The position numbers and the translations under genes are program-made. The notes under the pieces were generated by a model. The model was not told the DNA's origin and ran no database searches. It saw only the letters and a program-made list of their open reading frames with translations. From positions 1-64,000 of the forward strand of contig CAVXIC010000013.1 in the NCBI GenBank assembly GCA_963761755.1: 64,000 nucleotides of DNA. Reading direction: 5' to 3'. Of this stretch, positions 1-7,573 are shown piece after piece (within the stretch, counting starts at the first letter, position 1; each line of letters opens with the position of its first letter). This stretch comes from CAJXVA01 sp963761755. Its GTDB lineage: Bacteria > Myxococcota_A > Polyangia > Nannocystales > Nannocystaceae.

Positions 1-554
1 GGCGAAGAAGGCGGAGGCGGCTGCAAAGAGAGACGAGGCTGCCGAGAAGAAGACGGCCGCTGCGGCGAAGGAGAAGGCCGCGAAGAAGGCTCCGGCGCCA
101 AAGAAGAAGGCCGCGAAGAAGGAAGGCGGCGAAGAAGAAGGTCGCGAAGAAGAAGGTCGCGAAGAAGAAGGTCGCGAAGAAGAAGGTCGCGAAGAAGAAG
201 GCGGCGAAGAAGAAGGTCGCGAAGAAGAAGGTCGCGAAGAAGAAGGTCGCGAAGAAGAAGGTCGCGAAGAAGAAGGTCGCGAAGAAGACACCTGCGGCAA
301 AGAAGAAGGTCGCGAAGAAGGCTCCTGCGGCAAAGAAGAAGGTCGCGAAGAAGGCGCCTGCGGCGAAGAAGAAGGCCGCGAAGAGGGCACCTGCGGCGAA
401 GAAGAAGGCCGCGAAGAAGGCACCTGCGGCAAAGAAGAAGGTCGCGAAGAAGAGACCTGCGGCGAAGAAGAAGGCTGCGAGGAGCGCACCTGCGGCGAAG
501 AAGAAGGCGGCGAAGAAGAAGCCCGCACGCAAGGGCCGAACGCGCCGCTCTTGA
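1..554 (+). CDS. Histone H1-like Lys/Ala-rich protein, C-terminal part
   Basis: The window opens inside this gene. Codons are nearly all Lys, Ala, Val and Pro, arranged as pentapeptides KKKVA, KKKAA and KKAPA encoded by a 15-base unit, and the protein ends KPARKGRTRRS before TGA at 552-554. Such tails occur in histone H1-like nucleoid proteins and AlgP-type regulators and bind DNA through lysine; that role is inferred from composition. The frame is broken: bases 2-120 read Lys/Ala-rich in one frame and bases 123-554 in the next, because one extra G sits near 120-122 relative to the repeat unit. Without the shift the first frame becomes a Glu/Gly/Arg-rich tail running to TGA at 587-589. Either a sequencing slip in the repeat or a real slippage mutation would explain it. 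The N-terminus is outside the window. Confidence 0.7.
   Translation, partial: RRRRRRLQRETRLPRRRRPLRRRRRPRRRLRRQRRRPRRRKAAKKKVAKKKVAKKKVAKKKVAKKKAAKKKVAKKKVAKKKVAKKKVAKKKVAKKTPAAKKKVAKKAPAAKKKVAKKAPAAKKKAAKRAPAAKKKAAKKAPAAKKKVAKKRPAAKKKAARSAPAAKKKAAKKKPARKGRTRRS
123..290 (+). repeat. 15-bp tandem repeat encoding KKKVA
   Basis: About ten near-perfect head-to-tail copies of a 15-base unit (aag x3, gtc or gcg, gcg), continued more loosely to about 515. The repeat is coding. Its length and the extra G just before it make it a likely site of replication slippage or assembly error. Confidence 0.85.
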
Positions 555-558
555 ACCG

Positions 559-1092
559 ATGGTCGCGCGTCCAATCACCGGCTGGATGATGCGGGCGACC
601 GATGGCGGCTCGGTGTGGGGTGAACACGAGATCACCCAGCCCCGACCGCTCGAGGCCGCTCGAGACGCGGCGCGCGTGCGGTGGGGAGCACCGCGAGTCG
701 CGACGGTCATCGCGCGGTCCACGTGGCGCGGCGACCCAGCATTCGCGCGCTCCGGCCTCTCGTACGGCAAGGTTGGACCCAACGCGGACGCAGGGGTGCT
801 CGGCTCCGGTTGGTCTCTCCTCGAGCGAGGTGTCGCCGACGCCGTGGAGATCCTCCACGAGTCTCCTGCCCTGGCTTGTGGTCTGCTGCTCGAGCGCGCC
901 GCGGATGCGACCGTGACGCTGCGAAAGGGCACCGGTCCCGACGGGCCAAACCTTCAGCTCGCCCAGGGGCTCCTGCCATCGGTCGTCATGGCGATCGCCG
1001 CGGTGGAGCTCGGGATTCCTCTGGAAGCAGGGGGCTCGGAGCCCGAACGGGTGCGTGCCGGGAGCCTGTGGATGGTGGAGGTTCGCGCGTGA
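559..1092 (+). CDS. Hypothetical protein
   Basis: A 177-residue protein I do not recognise with confidence. It starts five bases after the histone-like gene stop, and its last bases overlap the GTG of the next gene, so the two unknown genes are probably translationally coupled. There is no signal peptide or membrane segment. A GPNLQLAQGLLPSVVMAIAA stretch near residues 125-145 faintly recalls the GPN-centred segment of beta-ketoacyl-synthase-like folds, but no catalytic Cys/His/His set is visible. An alternative start is ATG 586. Coding potential is good from codon bias (strong G/C third positions). Confidence 0.6.
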   Translation: MVARPITGWMMRATDGGSVWGEHEITQPRPLEAARDAARVRWGAPRVATVIARSTWRGDPAFARSGLSYGKVGPNADAGVLGSGWSLLERGVADAVEILHESPALACGLLLERAADATVTLRKGTGPDGPNLQLAQGLLPSVVMAIAAVELGIPLEAGGSEPERVRAGSLWMVEVRA

Positions 1093-1631
1093 ACGCGGGG
1101 GTCCTCGACGCACTCGGCTGGACGCCCGAGCGCGGGGTCCTGTCTGCAGAGGACGGGCTGGGTTCGCTGTGCCGATTCTCGCGGACCTGCGTGGCGGTCG
1201 TCGAGCAGCTCTGGACACCCGAGGTGAATCCGGTCGTCGTCGGCACCGCGACGGGGGTGTCGACCCACCCCGGGACCGTCCTCGAAGAGCTCGGCCGACG
1301 ATGGCCACGAGCTTCGGTCGAGCTGGTCGTCGGCGGTGCGCAGACCCTGCCGGCGTCGTTCATGGAGGCCTCGTTCGCGCTGGAGGATGCCGAGACGGTC
1401 CTGTGGGTCGTCGTCGAGCTGCAACCGGGTGCCGAACTCTGTTCGGCCTTCAGGCTCTCTCGACGGGCGAGCACATTCCTCGAACTCACGCGCGCATCCG
1501 ACTCGGTCGACCCGGTCGCACCACACCTGAACCCCTGCGCGGGCGCTGTGGTCCTTGCCGACGCATTTGGAGACGAAGGTGTCTCGGTTCGAGTCGCCTC
1601 ATGGTCGATCTCGCTCCGCGCGAGCGGTTGA
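1089..1631 (+). CDS. Hypothetical protein, weakly ketosynthase-like
   Basis: A 180-residue protein beginning at GTG 1089, which overlaps the TGA of the upstream gene (GTGA), so it was probably made from the same message. It starts VNAGVLDALGWTPERGVL and contains alternating small hydrophobic strands and GTATGVSTHP and PCAGAVVLADAFGD segments. These resemble N-terminal regions of degenerate ketoacyl-synthase-like proteins (the Ketoacyl-synt_2 kind), but the resemblance is only by eye and no active-site cysteine motif is seen. With its partner it may be a split or accessory ketosynthase-like subunit; this is inference. No signal peptide. Confidence 0.55.
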   Translation: MNAGVLDALGWTPERGVLSAEDGLGSLCRFSRTCVAVVEQLWTPEVNPVVVGTATGVSTHPGTVLEELGRRWPRASVELVVGGAQTLPASFMEASFALEDAETVLWVVVELQPGAELCSAFRLSRRASTFLELTRASDSVDPVAPHLNPCAGAVVLADAFGDEGVSVRVASWSISLRASG

Positions 1632-1666
1632 GCAATAGTTTTCTCCGAACGATCCGATTCTGTTCA

Positions 1667-2230
1667 ATGATGGGCGCGATGAGCGAGCTGCCGAACCTGC
1701 GTCTGTTCGTCTTCAAGGAAGGGCTGCTGTCGCGGCTCGGCCACGACCTGCGCTTGCGTGTCGATGCGTTCGAGCTGACGCTGGAGACGGGCGTGCTGGT
1801 CGGACGATTCGCGACCGAGTCCATCCGTGTCGACGGCGCGATGAAGAAGGGCGCGTTGGATCCTGGGGGCCTGTCCGAGAAGGACAAGGCGAAGGTCGAG
1901 AACACCGTGCGGGAGGAGATCCTGCAGACGGAGCGCTACCCCGAGATCGTGTTCGAGGCGAGTCTGGAGCCTCGAGGCGACACCGCCGAGATCCGCGGCT
2001 CCTTGACGGTCCTAGGCCGGCGCCGCGCGCTCGACTCCGTTCGCATCCTGCCCATGGGGGAGCAGTTCGTCGCCTCGCTGACGATCGAGCCGAGTCGGTG
2101 GGGCATCAAACCCTACAAGGGCTTGGCGGGCGCGTTGAAGATCCGGGACCGCGTCGATGTCGAGTTGGCCGTGCCCGCCGACTTCGCGCTCGACTCCATC
2201 GAAGCGCGCCGCTGGGCGCGTCAGCCGTAG
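1667..2230 (+). CDS. YceI-like family protein
   Basis: A 187-residue protein with the layout of the YceI lipocalin-like fold: an N-terminal strand with SRLGHDLRLRV, a middle segment with DPGGLSEKDKAKVENTVREE and EILQTERYPEIVFEAS, and the terminal KIRDRVDVELAVP strand. The SRLGH motif and the RYPEI-F motif are typical of the family, which binds isoprenoid or other lipophilic ligands. No signal peptide is visible, so this copy is probably cytoplasmic. In-frame ATGs lie at 1667, 1670 and 1679, and the choice among them is open. Its 3' end overlaps the convergent kinase gene by ten bases. Confidence 0.75.
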   Translation: MMGAMSELPNLRLFVFKEGLLSRLGHDLRLRVDAFELTLETGVLVGRFATESIRVDGAMKKGALDPGGLSEKDKAKVENTVREEILQTERYPEIVFEASLEPRGDTAEIRGSLTVLGRRRALDSVRILPMGEQFVASLTIEPSRWGIKPYKGLAGALKIRDRVDVELAVPADFALDSIEARRWARQP

Positions 2231-3861
2231 GGGTTGCGAAGGTCTGGGTGCAGCTCGTCGTCGACGGCGGGCTCGGGCTCGGGCTTGGACTCACTCGGCG
2301 GCGTGGTGGGCTTGGCCGCGGCGCTTTCGGTGGTCGGCTTGGTCTTGCGCGGCTTGCGAGGGCGCTTGGGCGCGGGCGCCGGAGCGTCGGGTTCGGGGGG
2401 CGTCGGTGTCCCGGCGGTGTCGGACGTCGACTTTGGCTCGGCGACGACGACCTCTGGTGGCACGAGAGGCGTTGGCTTGGGCTCGGGCGTCACCTCGAGA
2501 GGCGGCGGCGCCGAGTCGACCTCCACGACGCGGCTGGCCGGTGTGCGTTCGGCCGGGGCGACCGAGGGCGCCTCGGCCTCGGAGTCCCGGGGTTCGAGGA
2601 CGAACAAGACGATGCCCAGCGAGAGAAGCAGACCGAGGCCGACGCCCAAGCCCAGCAGCGCCGGAAGCATCGCGCCACTGCGTCGGCCCCCATCCGGGGA
2701 CTCCGTGGACGGGATGCTGAGGGTCTCAGACGCGGGCAGCATGGTGCTGGAGCCGCGCGAGGGAACGCGCTGCGTCAGGACGGGCGCATCGCCGACGGCG
2801 GTCGTGACGATGGGGTGCGACGCGGACGCCACGCCACGCGCTCGATGACTGGACCCACTCCCGAGCGCCTCGGTGTTCTCGCGGGACGGGGCCGCGTTGC
2901 CCTCGAGCGCCTCGGGATGCGGCGGGGACCATCCGGGCTTTGCGTTGCGGTCGGCGGAGAGCGGCGCCGCATAGTCGAGCGTGGTCCCGTGGGAGAGCGC
3001 CTCGGCGAGCTCCTGCATCGACTGGAAACGATCTCCAGGCTTCTTCTCGAGGCAGCGCAGGATGATCGCCTCGGCCTGGGGTGGAATGCTCGCGACGAGC
3101 TGGCTGGGGGGCGTGGGCCTCTCGGAGACATGTTGCTCGAGGACGACGTAGGGGTTGTTGCCCTTGAAGGGGACCCTGCCGGTGAGCATCTGGTAGGCGA
3201 CGACGCCGGCGGCGTAGATGTCGGTGCGCGCATCGATGGTCTCGCCCCGCGCCTGCTCGGGTGCCATGTACGCGACCGTGCCCAGCAGACCGTTGGTCAT
3301 CGTCTGGGCGCGGGTGAGCCCGCCCAGCTGTTCCTCGATCACCTTGGCGATCCCGAAGTCGAGGACCTTGGCGACCTCCTCACCGTTCTGCCTGCGGATG
3401 AGGAAGATGTTGCCCGGCTTCACGTCGCGGTGGACGATGGCCTTGTCGTGGGCGGCCCCGAGCGCGCCGACGACCTGCAGGAGGATGGCTCGAGCGCGAT
3501 CCCAGCCCATCGCGCCCCGGGACTTGATCTCTCCTCGAAGGTCGGTGCCTTCGAGGAACTCCATCACGAAGTAGACCGGCAGGGTCTCGGTCGGCCCGAA
3601 GTCGACGATGTCGACGATGTTCTCGTGCTCGATGACGGAGGATGCCCGGGCTTCTCTGAGGAAGCGCTTGACGTTGGAGGGGTCCTCGCAGAGATCTGCG
3701 CGAAGGACCTTGATCGCGACGCGGTGGTGAAGTCCGACGCGCCGGCCCTCGTAGACCGAGGCCATGCCGCCGACCCCGAGCTTGCCGAGCACCTCGTAGC
3801 GTCCTCCGAGCACGACCCCCGTGAGGTCGTTGGCTCGGGCGATGACGGCGTCGTCCTCCAT
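2221..3861 (-). CDS. Serine/threonine protein kinase with C-terminal TM and Pro-rich tail
   Basis: A 546-residue Hanks-type kinase. The kinase domain (about 20-290) has a glycine loop GKLGVGGMASVYEG, the VAIK lysine, catalytic loop HRDVKPGNIFL, DFGIAK and APEQARGE, all intact, so it should be active. A linker is followed by a single membrane helix near 397-422 and a roughly 120-residue Pro/Lys/Glu/Thr-rich tail that would be periplasmic. No PASTA or other known sensor domain is seen. The ATG at 3861 is preceded by a TAGGAT hexamer nine bases upstream, consistent with a short leader. It is convergent with the YceI gene and about 60 bases downstream of the sulfotransferase-like gene. Confidence 0.92.
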   Translation of the reverse strand: MEDDAVIARANDLTGVVLGGRYEVLGKLGVGGMASVYEGRRVGLHHRVAIKVLRADLCEDPSNVKRFLREARASSVIEHENIVDIVDFGPTETLPVYFVMEFLEGTDLRGEIKSRGAMGWDRARAILLQVVGALGAAHDKAIVHRDVKPGNIFLIRRQNGEEVAKVLDFGIAKVIEEQLGGLTRAQTMTNGLLGTVAYMAPEQARGETIDARTDIYAAGVVAYQMLTGRVPFKGNNPYVVLEQHVSERPTPPSQLVASIPPQAEAIILRCLEKKPGDRFQSMQELAEALSHGTTLDYAAPLSADRNAKPGWSPPHPEALEGNAAPSRENTEALGSGSSHRARGVASASHPIVTTAVGDAPVLTQRVPSRGSSTMLPASETLSIPSTESPDGGRRSGAMLPALLGLGVGLGLLLSLGIVLFVLEPRDSEAEAPSVAPAERTPASRVVEVDSAPPPLEVTPEPKPTPLVPPEVVVAEPKSTSDTAGTPTPPEPDAPAPAPKRPRKPRKTKPTTESAAAKPTTPPSESKPEPEPAVDDELHPDLRNPYG

Positions 3862-3870
3862 CTTCGCCGT

Positions 3871-3876
3871 ATCCTA
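3871..3876 (-). promoter_or_regulatory. Putative -10 box (TAGGAT) of kinase gene
   Basis: On the minus strand TAGGAT lies nine bases before ATG 3861, with no Shine-Dalgarno sequence between. It matches the TANNNT-plus-short-spacer pattern seen at other starts in this window. Confidence 0.4.
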
Positions 3877-3922
3877 ACAGGACCGGCTGAACGCGGTGCC
3901 AGCTCCCGCCAACCGCCGCGAA

Positions 3923-4795
3923 TCAGGCGGTGGGGAGTCCTTCGATGCCCATCGGCCTGGGCTTGTTGCCCGAGTCGCGCTGCATCTGGGCCATGGACTT
4001 CATCACCTGGCTCTGAAGCTCACCGAGCTTGGGAAGGAGCTTGCGGTTGGTGGCATTGAGCCGCTTGAGGAAGTCGCCGGCCACGGGGCGCCGCTCTCGC
4101 ACAACCTCGTACAACTCGTCGAACGTGCCGGCGAGGTCGTCGGGCACGCTCTGCGTCAGCAAGGGGATGGACTGTTCGTTCTGCGTGCGGTTCCCGGGCT
4201 TGACCGCCGCGACCGCCGCCTCGATGTCGACGTCGGGGACCTTCATGCGACCGAGGACCTCGGGGATGACACGCGCCGGCTCCGCGAGGACCTCGTCGTA
4301 GGTCTGAAGTTGGTAGGCGTAGCCGCGCAGGCTGATGTCGCGCATCAACGCGAAGTTCTCCATCCACCACTCGTAGGCCGGCGGGAAGTGGAAGGGCTGG
4401 GGCGCGTCGGGCTGCTTCTGCTTGCGGTCGTTCTCTTCGAGCACGTAGAGACGATTGATCGAGGCTTCATACTCTCGCCACCTCCGAACGTTGGCCACGA
4501 CCAGGTCGATGTACGCGCGTTCGCTTCGGACGATGCCGGGAATGAAGACCTTGACCGCGTAGCCCTCGACGTCCTTGGGCATGAAGTACGCACCCGTGGT
4601 GGGGTGCGGATTCGTGCGGAAGTAGATGCCCTGGCGGAGGATGCTCTCGTAGAAGCCGTCGGGGTTGGCGTCCTTGAGGGAGGACTGCTGCCAGTTGCGT
4701 GGGAACGCCGAGCCCAACACTGGAACGCCGGCGCTACGAAGCACCTGCATCCACATCGAAGTGCCGCTTCTCTTGGTTCCAGAGACCAGGAACAT
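3923..4795 (-). CDS. Sulfotransferase-like P-loop protein
   Basis: A 290-residue protein opening MFLVSGTKRSGTSMWMQVLR, where GTKRSGTSM is the 5'-phosphosulfate-binding loop of sulfotransferase-family enzymes (PAPS-dependent transfer of sulfate to a small molecule or glycan). The loop lies at residues 6-14, so the start cannot be much further downstream. The rest (conserved WWMEN and RGYAYQLQTYDEVL segments) resembles a soluble bacterial branch of the family; the substrate cannot be read. The first 62 bases overlap the end of the upstream kinase gene on the same strand, so the two are likely co-transcribed. No signal peptide. Confidence 0.75.
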   Translation of the reverse strand: MFLVSGTKRSGTSMWMQVLRSAGVPVLGSAFPRNWQQSSLKDANPDGFYESILRQGIYFRTNPHPTTGAYFMPKDVEGYAVKVFIPGIVRSERAYIDLVVANVRRWREYEASINRLYVLEENDRKQKQPDAPQPFHFPPAYEWWMENFALMRDISLRGYAYQLQTYDEVLAEPARVIPEVLGRMKVPDVDIEAAVAAVKPGNRTQNEQSIPLLTQSVPDDLAGTFDELYEVVRERRPVAGDFLKRLNATNRKLLPKLGELQSQVMKSMAQMQRDSGNKPRPMGIEGLPTA

Positions 4796-5867
4796 CGAGC
4801 AAGCCTACCGCGTTGCTCGCCTCCGCAGCGTGCGACTTCAGGACGAGGAGTTCGCGGCGCGCAGCGAGAACGGAGAGAACCGTGAGAACTACGAAAACGG
4901 CCGCGATGGCAGCCGCGGCCGAGGCCATGAGCCAATGCTTCGGACGCCGAGTCGCGGACGGCTCTGAGGTTTCCGGCAGCGCCGCGAGGATCTCCGACGC
5001 GGCGCTGGGACGCTGGTCCGGGTCTTTGGCAAGGCACGCTCGCAGGAGGGCGGCGACGTCCGCCGGCACATCCGAGGGCAGCCCAGGCGGCGAAGGTTGG
5101 CGCAAGGCGTGAGCCGAGAGTTGTTCCATCGGGCTCCCGTCGAAGACTGGCGTACCGGTCAGCATCTGGTAGGCCACGCAGGCGAGCGAGTAGAGGTCCG
5201 AGCGGGGGTCCAAAGGGCGGCCACGAACCTGCTCGGGGCTCATCGAGGCAGGCGTCCCCGTGGGCATGATCTGCGTCTGGTCTCTCCGCGCCTCACGCGG
5301 CGATGCGAGCCCAAAGTCGATGATGCACAGTGAGTCATCGGCCCTGATGAAGAGGTTGTTCTCCGAAATGTCTCCGTGGACGATTCCCGCGGCGTGAATG
5401 GCAGCAAGCGCTTCGAGAGCCTGTCGCAACCAGGTTCGGGCTCGAGTCCAGGGCACCGGTGCACCACGGAGCGCGGCGCGCAGGGGCATGCCGTGGAGCA
5501 ACTCCATGACGACGAACCCGCGGCGAGGTGTCAGAGAACCGACGTCGATGATCTCCACGACGTTGGGGTGAGACACGGCCGCGGCTGCTCGCCCTTCTGC
5601 AATGGCCTGGTCGTTCATGGGTCCATCCTCGCGCTGCACCTTGATCGCAAACTGACGATTGATGATGAGATGGCGGGCCCGCCACACGTCGCCACGCCCT
5701 CCGCTGCCGATGCGCTCGAGGAACTCGTAGCGGTTGGCCAAGCGCACCCCGGGCGCGGGCTCTGTCCTCGTCTCGGGATCCAGCCTGGCCGTCTTCCGCT
5801 GCGCGAGCGTCGCGATACGGCTCGGGGGGAGCTTCGGAACGATCGTGTCGAGCAGGGCCAAGTCCAT
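4734..5867 (-). CDS. Serine/threonine protein kinase, HGD catalytic loop
   Basis: A 377-residue kinase. The glycine loop GSGGRGDVW (about 53), the AIKVQ lysine, catalytic loop IVHGDISENNLFI, DFGLA, and MSPEQVRGRPLDPRSD are present. The usual HRD is HGD, so the arginine that reads activation-loop phosphorylation is missing; this often marks non-RD kinases that are constitutively active or regulated otherwise. A membrane helix lies near residues 313-337, followed by about 40 residues encoded partly within the sulfotransferase gene. Start ATG 5867 follows from domain layout (about 50 residues before the glycine loop). It is divergent from the asparaginase gene, with 69 bases between. Confidence 0.9.
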   Translation of the reverse strand: MDLALLDTIVPKLPPSRIATLAQRKTARLDPETRTEPAPGVRLANRYEFLERIGSGGRGDVWRARHLIINRQFAIKVQREDGPMNDQAIAEGRAAAAVSHPNVVEIIDVGSLTPRRGFVVMELLHGMPLRAALRGAPVPWTRARTWLRQALEALAAIHAAGIVHGDISENNLFIRADDSLCIIDFGLASPREARRDQTQIMPTGTPASMSPEQVRGRPLDPRSDLYSLACVAYQMLTGTPVFDGSPMEQLSAHALRQPSPPGLPSDVPADVAALLRACLAKDPDQRPSAASEILAALPETSEPSATRRPKHWLMASAAAAIAAVFVVLTVLSVLAARRELLVLKSHAAEASNAVGLLDVPGLWNQEKRHFDVDAGAS

Positions 5868-5924
5868 CACGAAGACAGTGCCCAAGGGGTCGATGTCGTT
5901 ACAGGTGGGACCGTTCGGACCTGA

Positions 5925-5930
5925 TACCTT
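5925..5930 (+). promoter_or_regulatory. Putative -10 box (TACCTT) of asparaginase gene
   Basis: TACCTT is followed by six bases and ATG 5937, leaving no room for a ribosome binding site. It fits the short-leader pattern of this window. Confidence 0.4.
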
Positions 5931-5936
5931 CTCCGC

Positions 5937-6968
5937 ATGTCCCGGGTCTGCGTCCTCCACGTCGGTGGCACCATCGGCATGTCCGACTCGCCAGACGGGC
6001 TCGTGCCGCAGCGGGATGTGCTGGAGCGGTACCTCGCCTCCATGCCCGAGCTGCGGCGGGCCGACGTCCCTCGGCATCAGATCGAGGTGCTCGAACCGCT
6101 GCTCGACAGCGCCGACATGGCACCGGTCGACTGGCTCCGCATCGCGAAGGCGATCGTTGCTCGCGATGCGGAGTTCGACGGCTTCGTGATCCTGCACGGC
6201 ACGGATACGATGACGCACACCGCGTCGGCGCTGAGCTTCTTGCTGCAGGGATTGCGCAAGCCGGTGATCATCACCGGGGCTCAGCTCAGCCTCCAGCACG
6301 TGCGGACCGATGGTCGGGAGCATATCGTCACCTCGATCATTCTCGCGGGGAGCTTCAGGATCCCCGAGGTCTGCATCTACTTCGCGAGTCGGCTCCTTCG
6401 AGGGAATCGCGCCCAGAAGGTGCACAACAGCGACTTCGTCGCGTTCGACTCCGGCAACCTGGCGCCGCTGGCGACCGTCGGCGCCCGCATCTCGGTGGCC
6501 GAACACCTGATTCGACCCGGCGGACGTGGGCTGCCGATCACGCTCAAGTTCGAAGGTGAACCCAACGTCGTCGCCCTTCGCGTGTTTCCAGGGCTGACCC
6601 GCGCGCTGCTCGACAAGGTGCTCGAGGGCGCCGATGGCGTCGTGCTGGAGACCTACGGCGCAGGCACCTTTCCCCATCGTGACGGCCGATTGCTGGAGTC
6701 GATCGCGGCGGCGACGTCGGCGGCCAAGCCCCGGGTCGTGGTCAACGTGAGCCAGTGCCACGGAGGCGTCGTGGACCAGGCGACCTACAGCAGCTCGCGT
6801 GCGCTGGCGCGGGCTGGGGTGGTCAGCGGGGTGGACATGACACCCGAGGCCGCCCTGACCAAGCTCTACTGCCTGTTCGCTGCGGGCCACGCGCCACAGG
6901 AGGTTCGACGCCTGGTCGGCGAGAACCTTGCCGGTGAGCTTGACCCTGACGCGGTCGCGGACGTTTAA
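5937..6968 (+). CDS. L-asparaginase (type I-like)
   Basis: A 343-residue amidohydrolase that hydrolyses L-asparagine to aspartate and ammonia. Both catalytic-threonine motifs are present: GGTIGM (Thr12) and LHGTDTM (Thr89/Asp90), followed by KPVIITGAQ, the conserved stretch after the second motif. No signal peptide precedes the first strand, so it is a cytoplasmic type I-like enzyme, and its length matches the family. The C-terminal domain contains the ETYGAGTFP and NVSQCHGG motifs typical of asparaginase/glutaminase proteins. It is followed after seven bases by a thioredoxin-fold lipoprotein gene and faces the kinase gene divergently. Confidence 0.9.
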   Translation: MSRVCVLHVGGTIGMSDSPDGLVPQRDVLERYLASMPELRRADVPRHQIEVLEPLLDSADMAPVDWLRIAKAIVARDAEFDGFVILHGTDTMTHTASALSFLLQGLRKPVIITGAQLSLQHVRTDGREHIVTSIILAGSFRIPEVCIYFASRLLRGNRAQKVHNSDFVAFDSGNLAPLATVGARISVAEHLIRPGGRGLPITLKFEGEPNVVALRVFPGLTRALLDKVLEGADGVVLETYGAGTFPHRDGRLLESIAAATSAAKPRVVVNVSQCHGGVVDQATYSSSRALARAGVVSGVDMTPEAALTKLYCLFAAGHAPQEVRRLVGENLAGELDPDAVADV

Positions 6969-6975
6969 CGTCGCC

Positions 6976-7524
6976 ATGCTCTTCCGCTGTGCTCTCGCGC
7001 TGTGCCTGGTGCCCGCTGCCCTGGGATGTGACGGCGATGCCGACGCGGACCGGGCCGCGCCCTCGGTCGCGAACTCGCCGCCGACGCAAGAGGCCGAGGT
7101 GGGCTACGACCTCCGGCGCCTCCGTCCCCGCGATGGCGAGACGCTCGATGCGATGTTCGCTCGGATGGCGCAGCAGGCCAACGACGAGGGCAAGCAGGTC
7201 GCGGTGCTCTTCTCCGCGGACTGGTGCGAGCCCTGCCGACGGCTGGAGCTCGAGTTCGGCAACACGCACCCGGCGGCGAAGATCGGGAAGTTTCGAATTC
7301 TCGAGCTCAAGGAAGAGGACTGGCTCGGCGCGTCCCGCATGAGCGAGTTCAACGCGCTGCGAAAGCGCTGGTATCCGAAGACCGACAGCTACCCGGTGTT
7401 CCTGCTGCTCGATGAGGAGGAGCAGAAGATCGAGGAGATGAAGGAGGCGATCGACCGCCTTGGGGCAGCAGGCGTCGAGCCGACCGTCGACGCCTGGTTC
7501 GCGGACGTCGCCGGCGCCAGCTGA
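6976..7524 (+). CDS. Thioredoxin-fold lipoprotein
   Basis: A 182-residue protein with a lipoprotein signal MLFRCALALCLVPAALGC, so ATG 6976 is the start although the frame is open upstream inside the asparaginase gene. After an Asp/Ala-rich spacer comes a thioredoxin fold with active site ADWCEPCRRLE (CxxC, about residues 78-81) and a YPKTDSYPVFLLLDEEEQ strand containing the cis-proline. It is expected to reduce or monitor disulfides at the membrane surface, like DsbD-gamma or TlpA-type proteins. It lies seven bases after the asparaginase stop and just before the L,D-transpeptidase gene, possibly one transcript. Confidence 0.85.
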   Translation: MLFRCALALCLVPAALGCDGDADADRAAPSVANSPPTQEAEVGYDLRRLRPRDGETLDAMFARMAQQANDEGKQVAVLFSADWCEPCRRLELEFGNTHPAAKIGKFRILELKEEDWLGASRMSEFNALRKRWYPKTDSYPVFLLLDEEEQKIEEMKEAIDRLGAAGVEPTVDAWFADVAGAS

Positions 7525-7573
7525 TCTGCGAAAAACTCGCGTTCGCACCCGGCTTCTTGCTAGGCCAGAACGC

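Noticed and set aside
123..290. CRISPR or non-coding tandem array
   Set aside because: The 15-base unit is in frame and encodes KKKVA in a histone-like protein tail.
2098..4059. 653-residue plus-strand frame opposite the first kinase
   Set aside because: Gly/Arg-rich antisense frame without motifs; the kinase on the other strand is certain.
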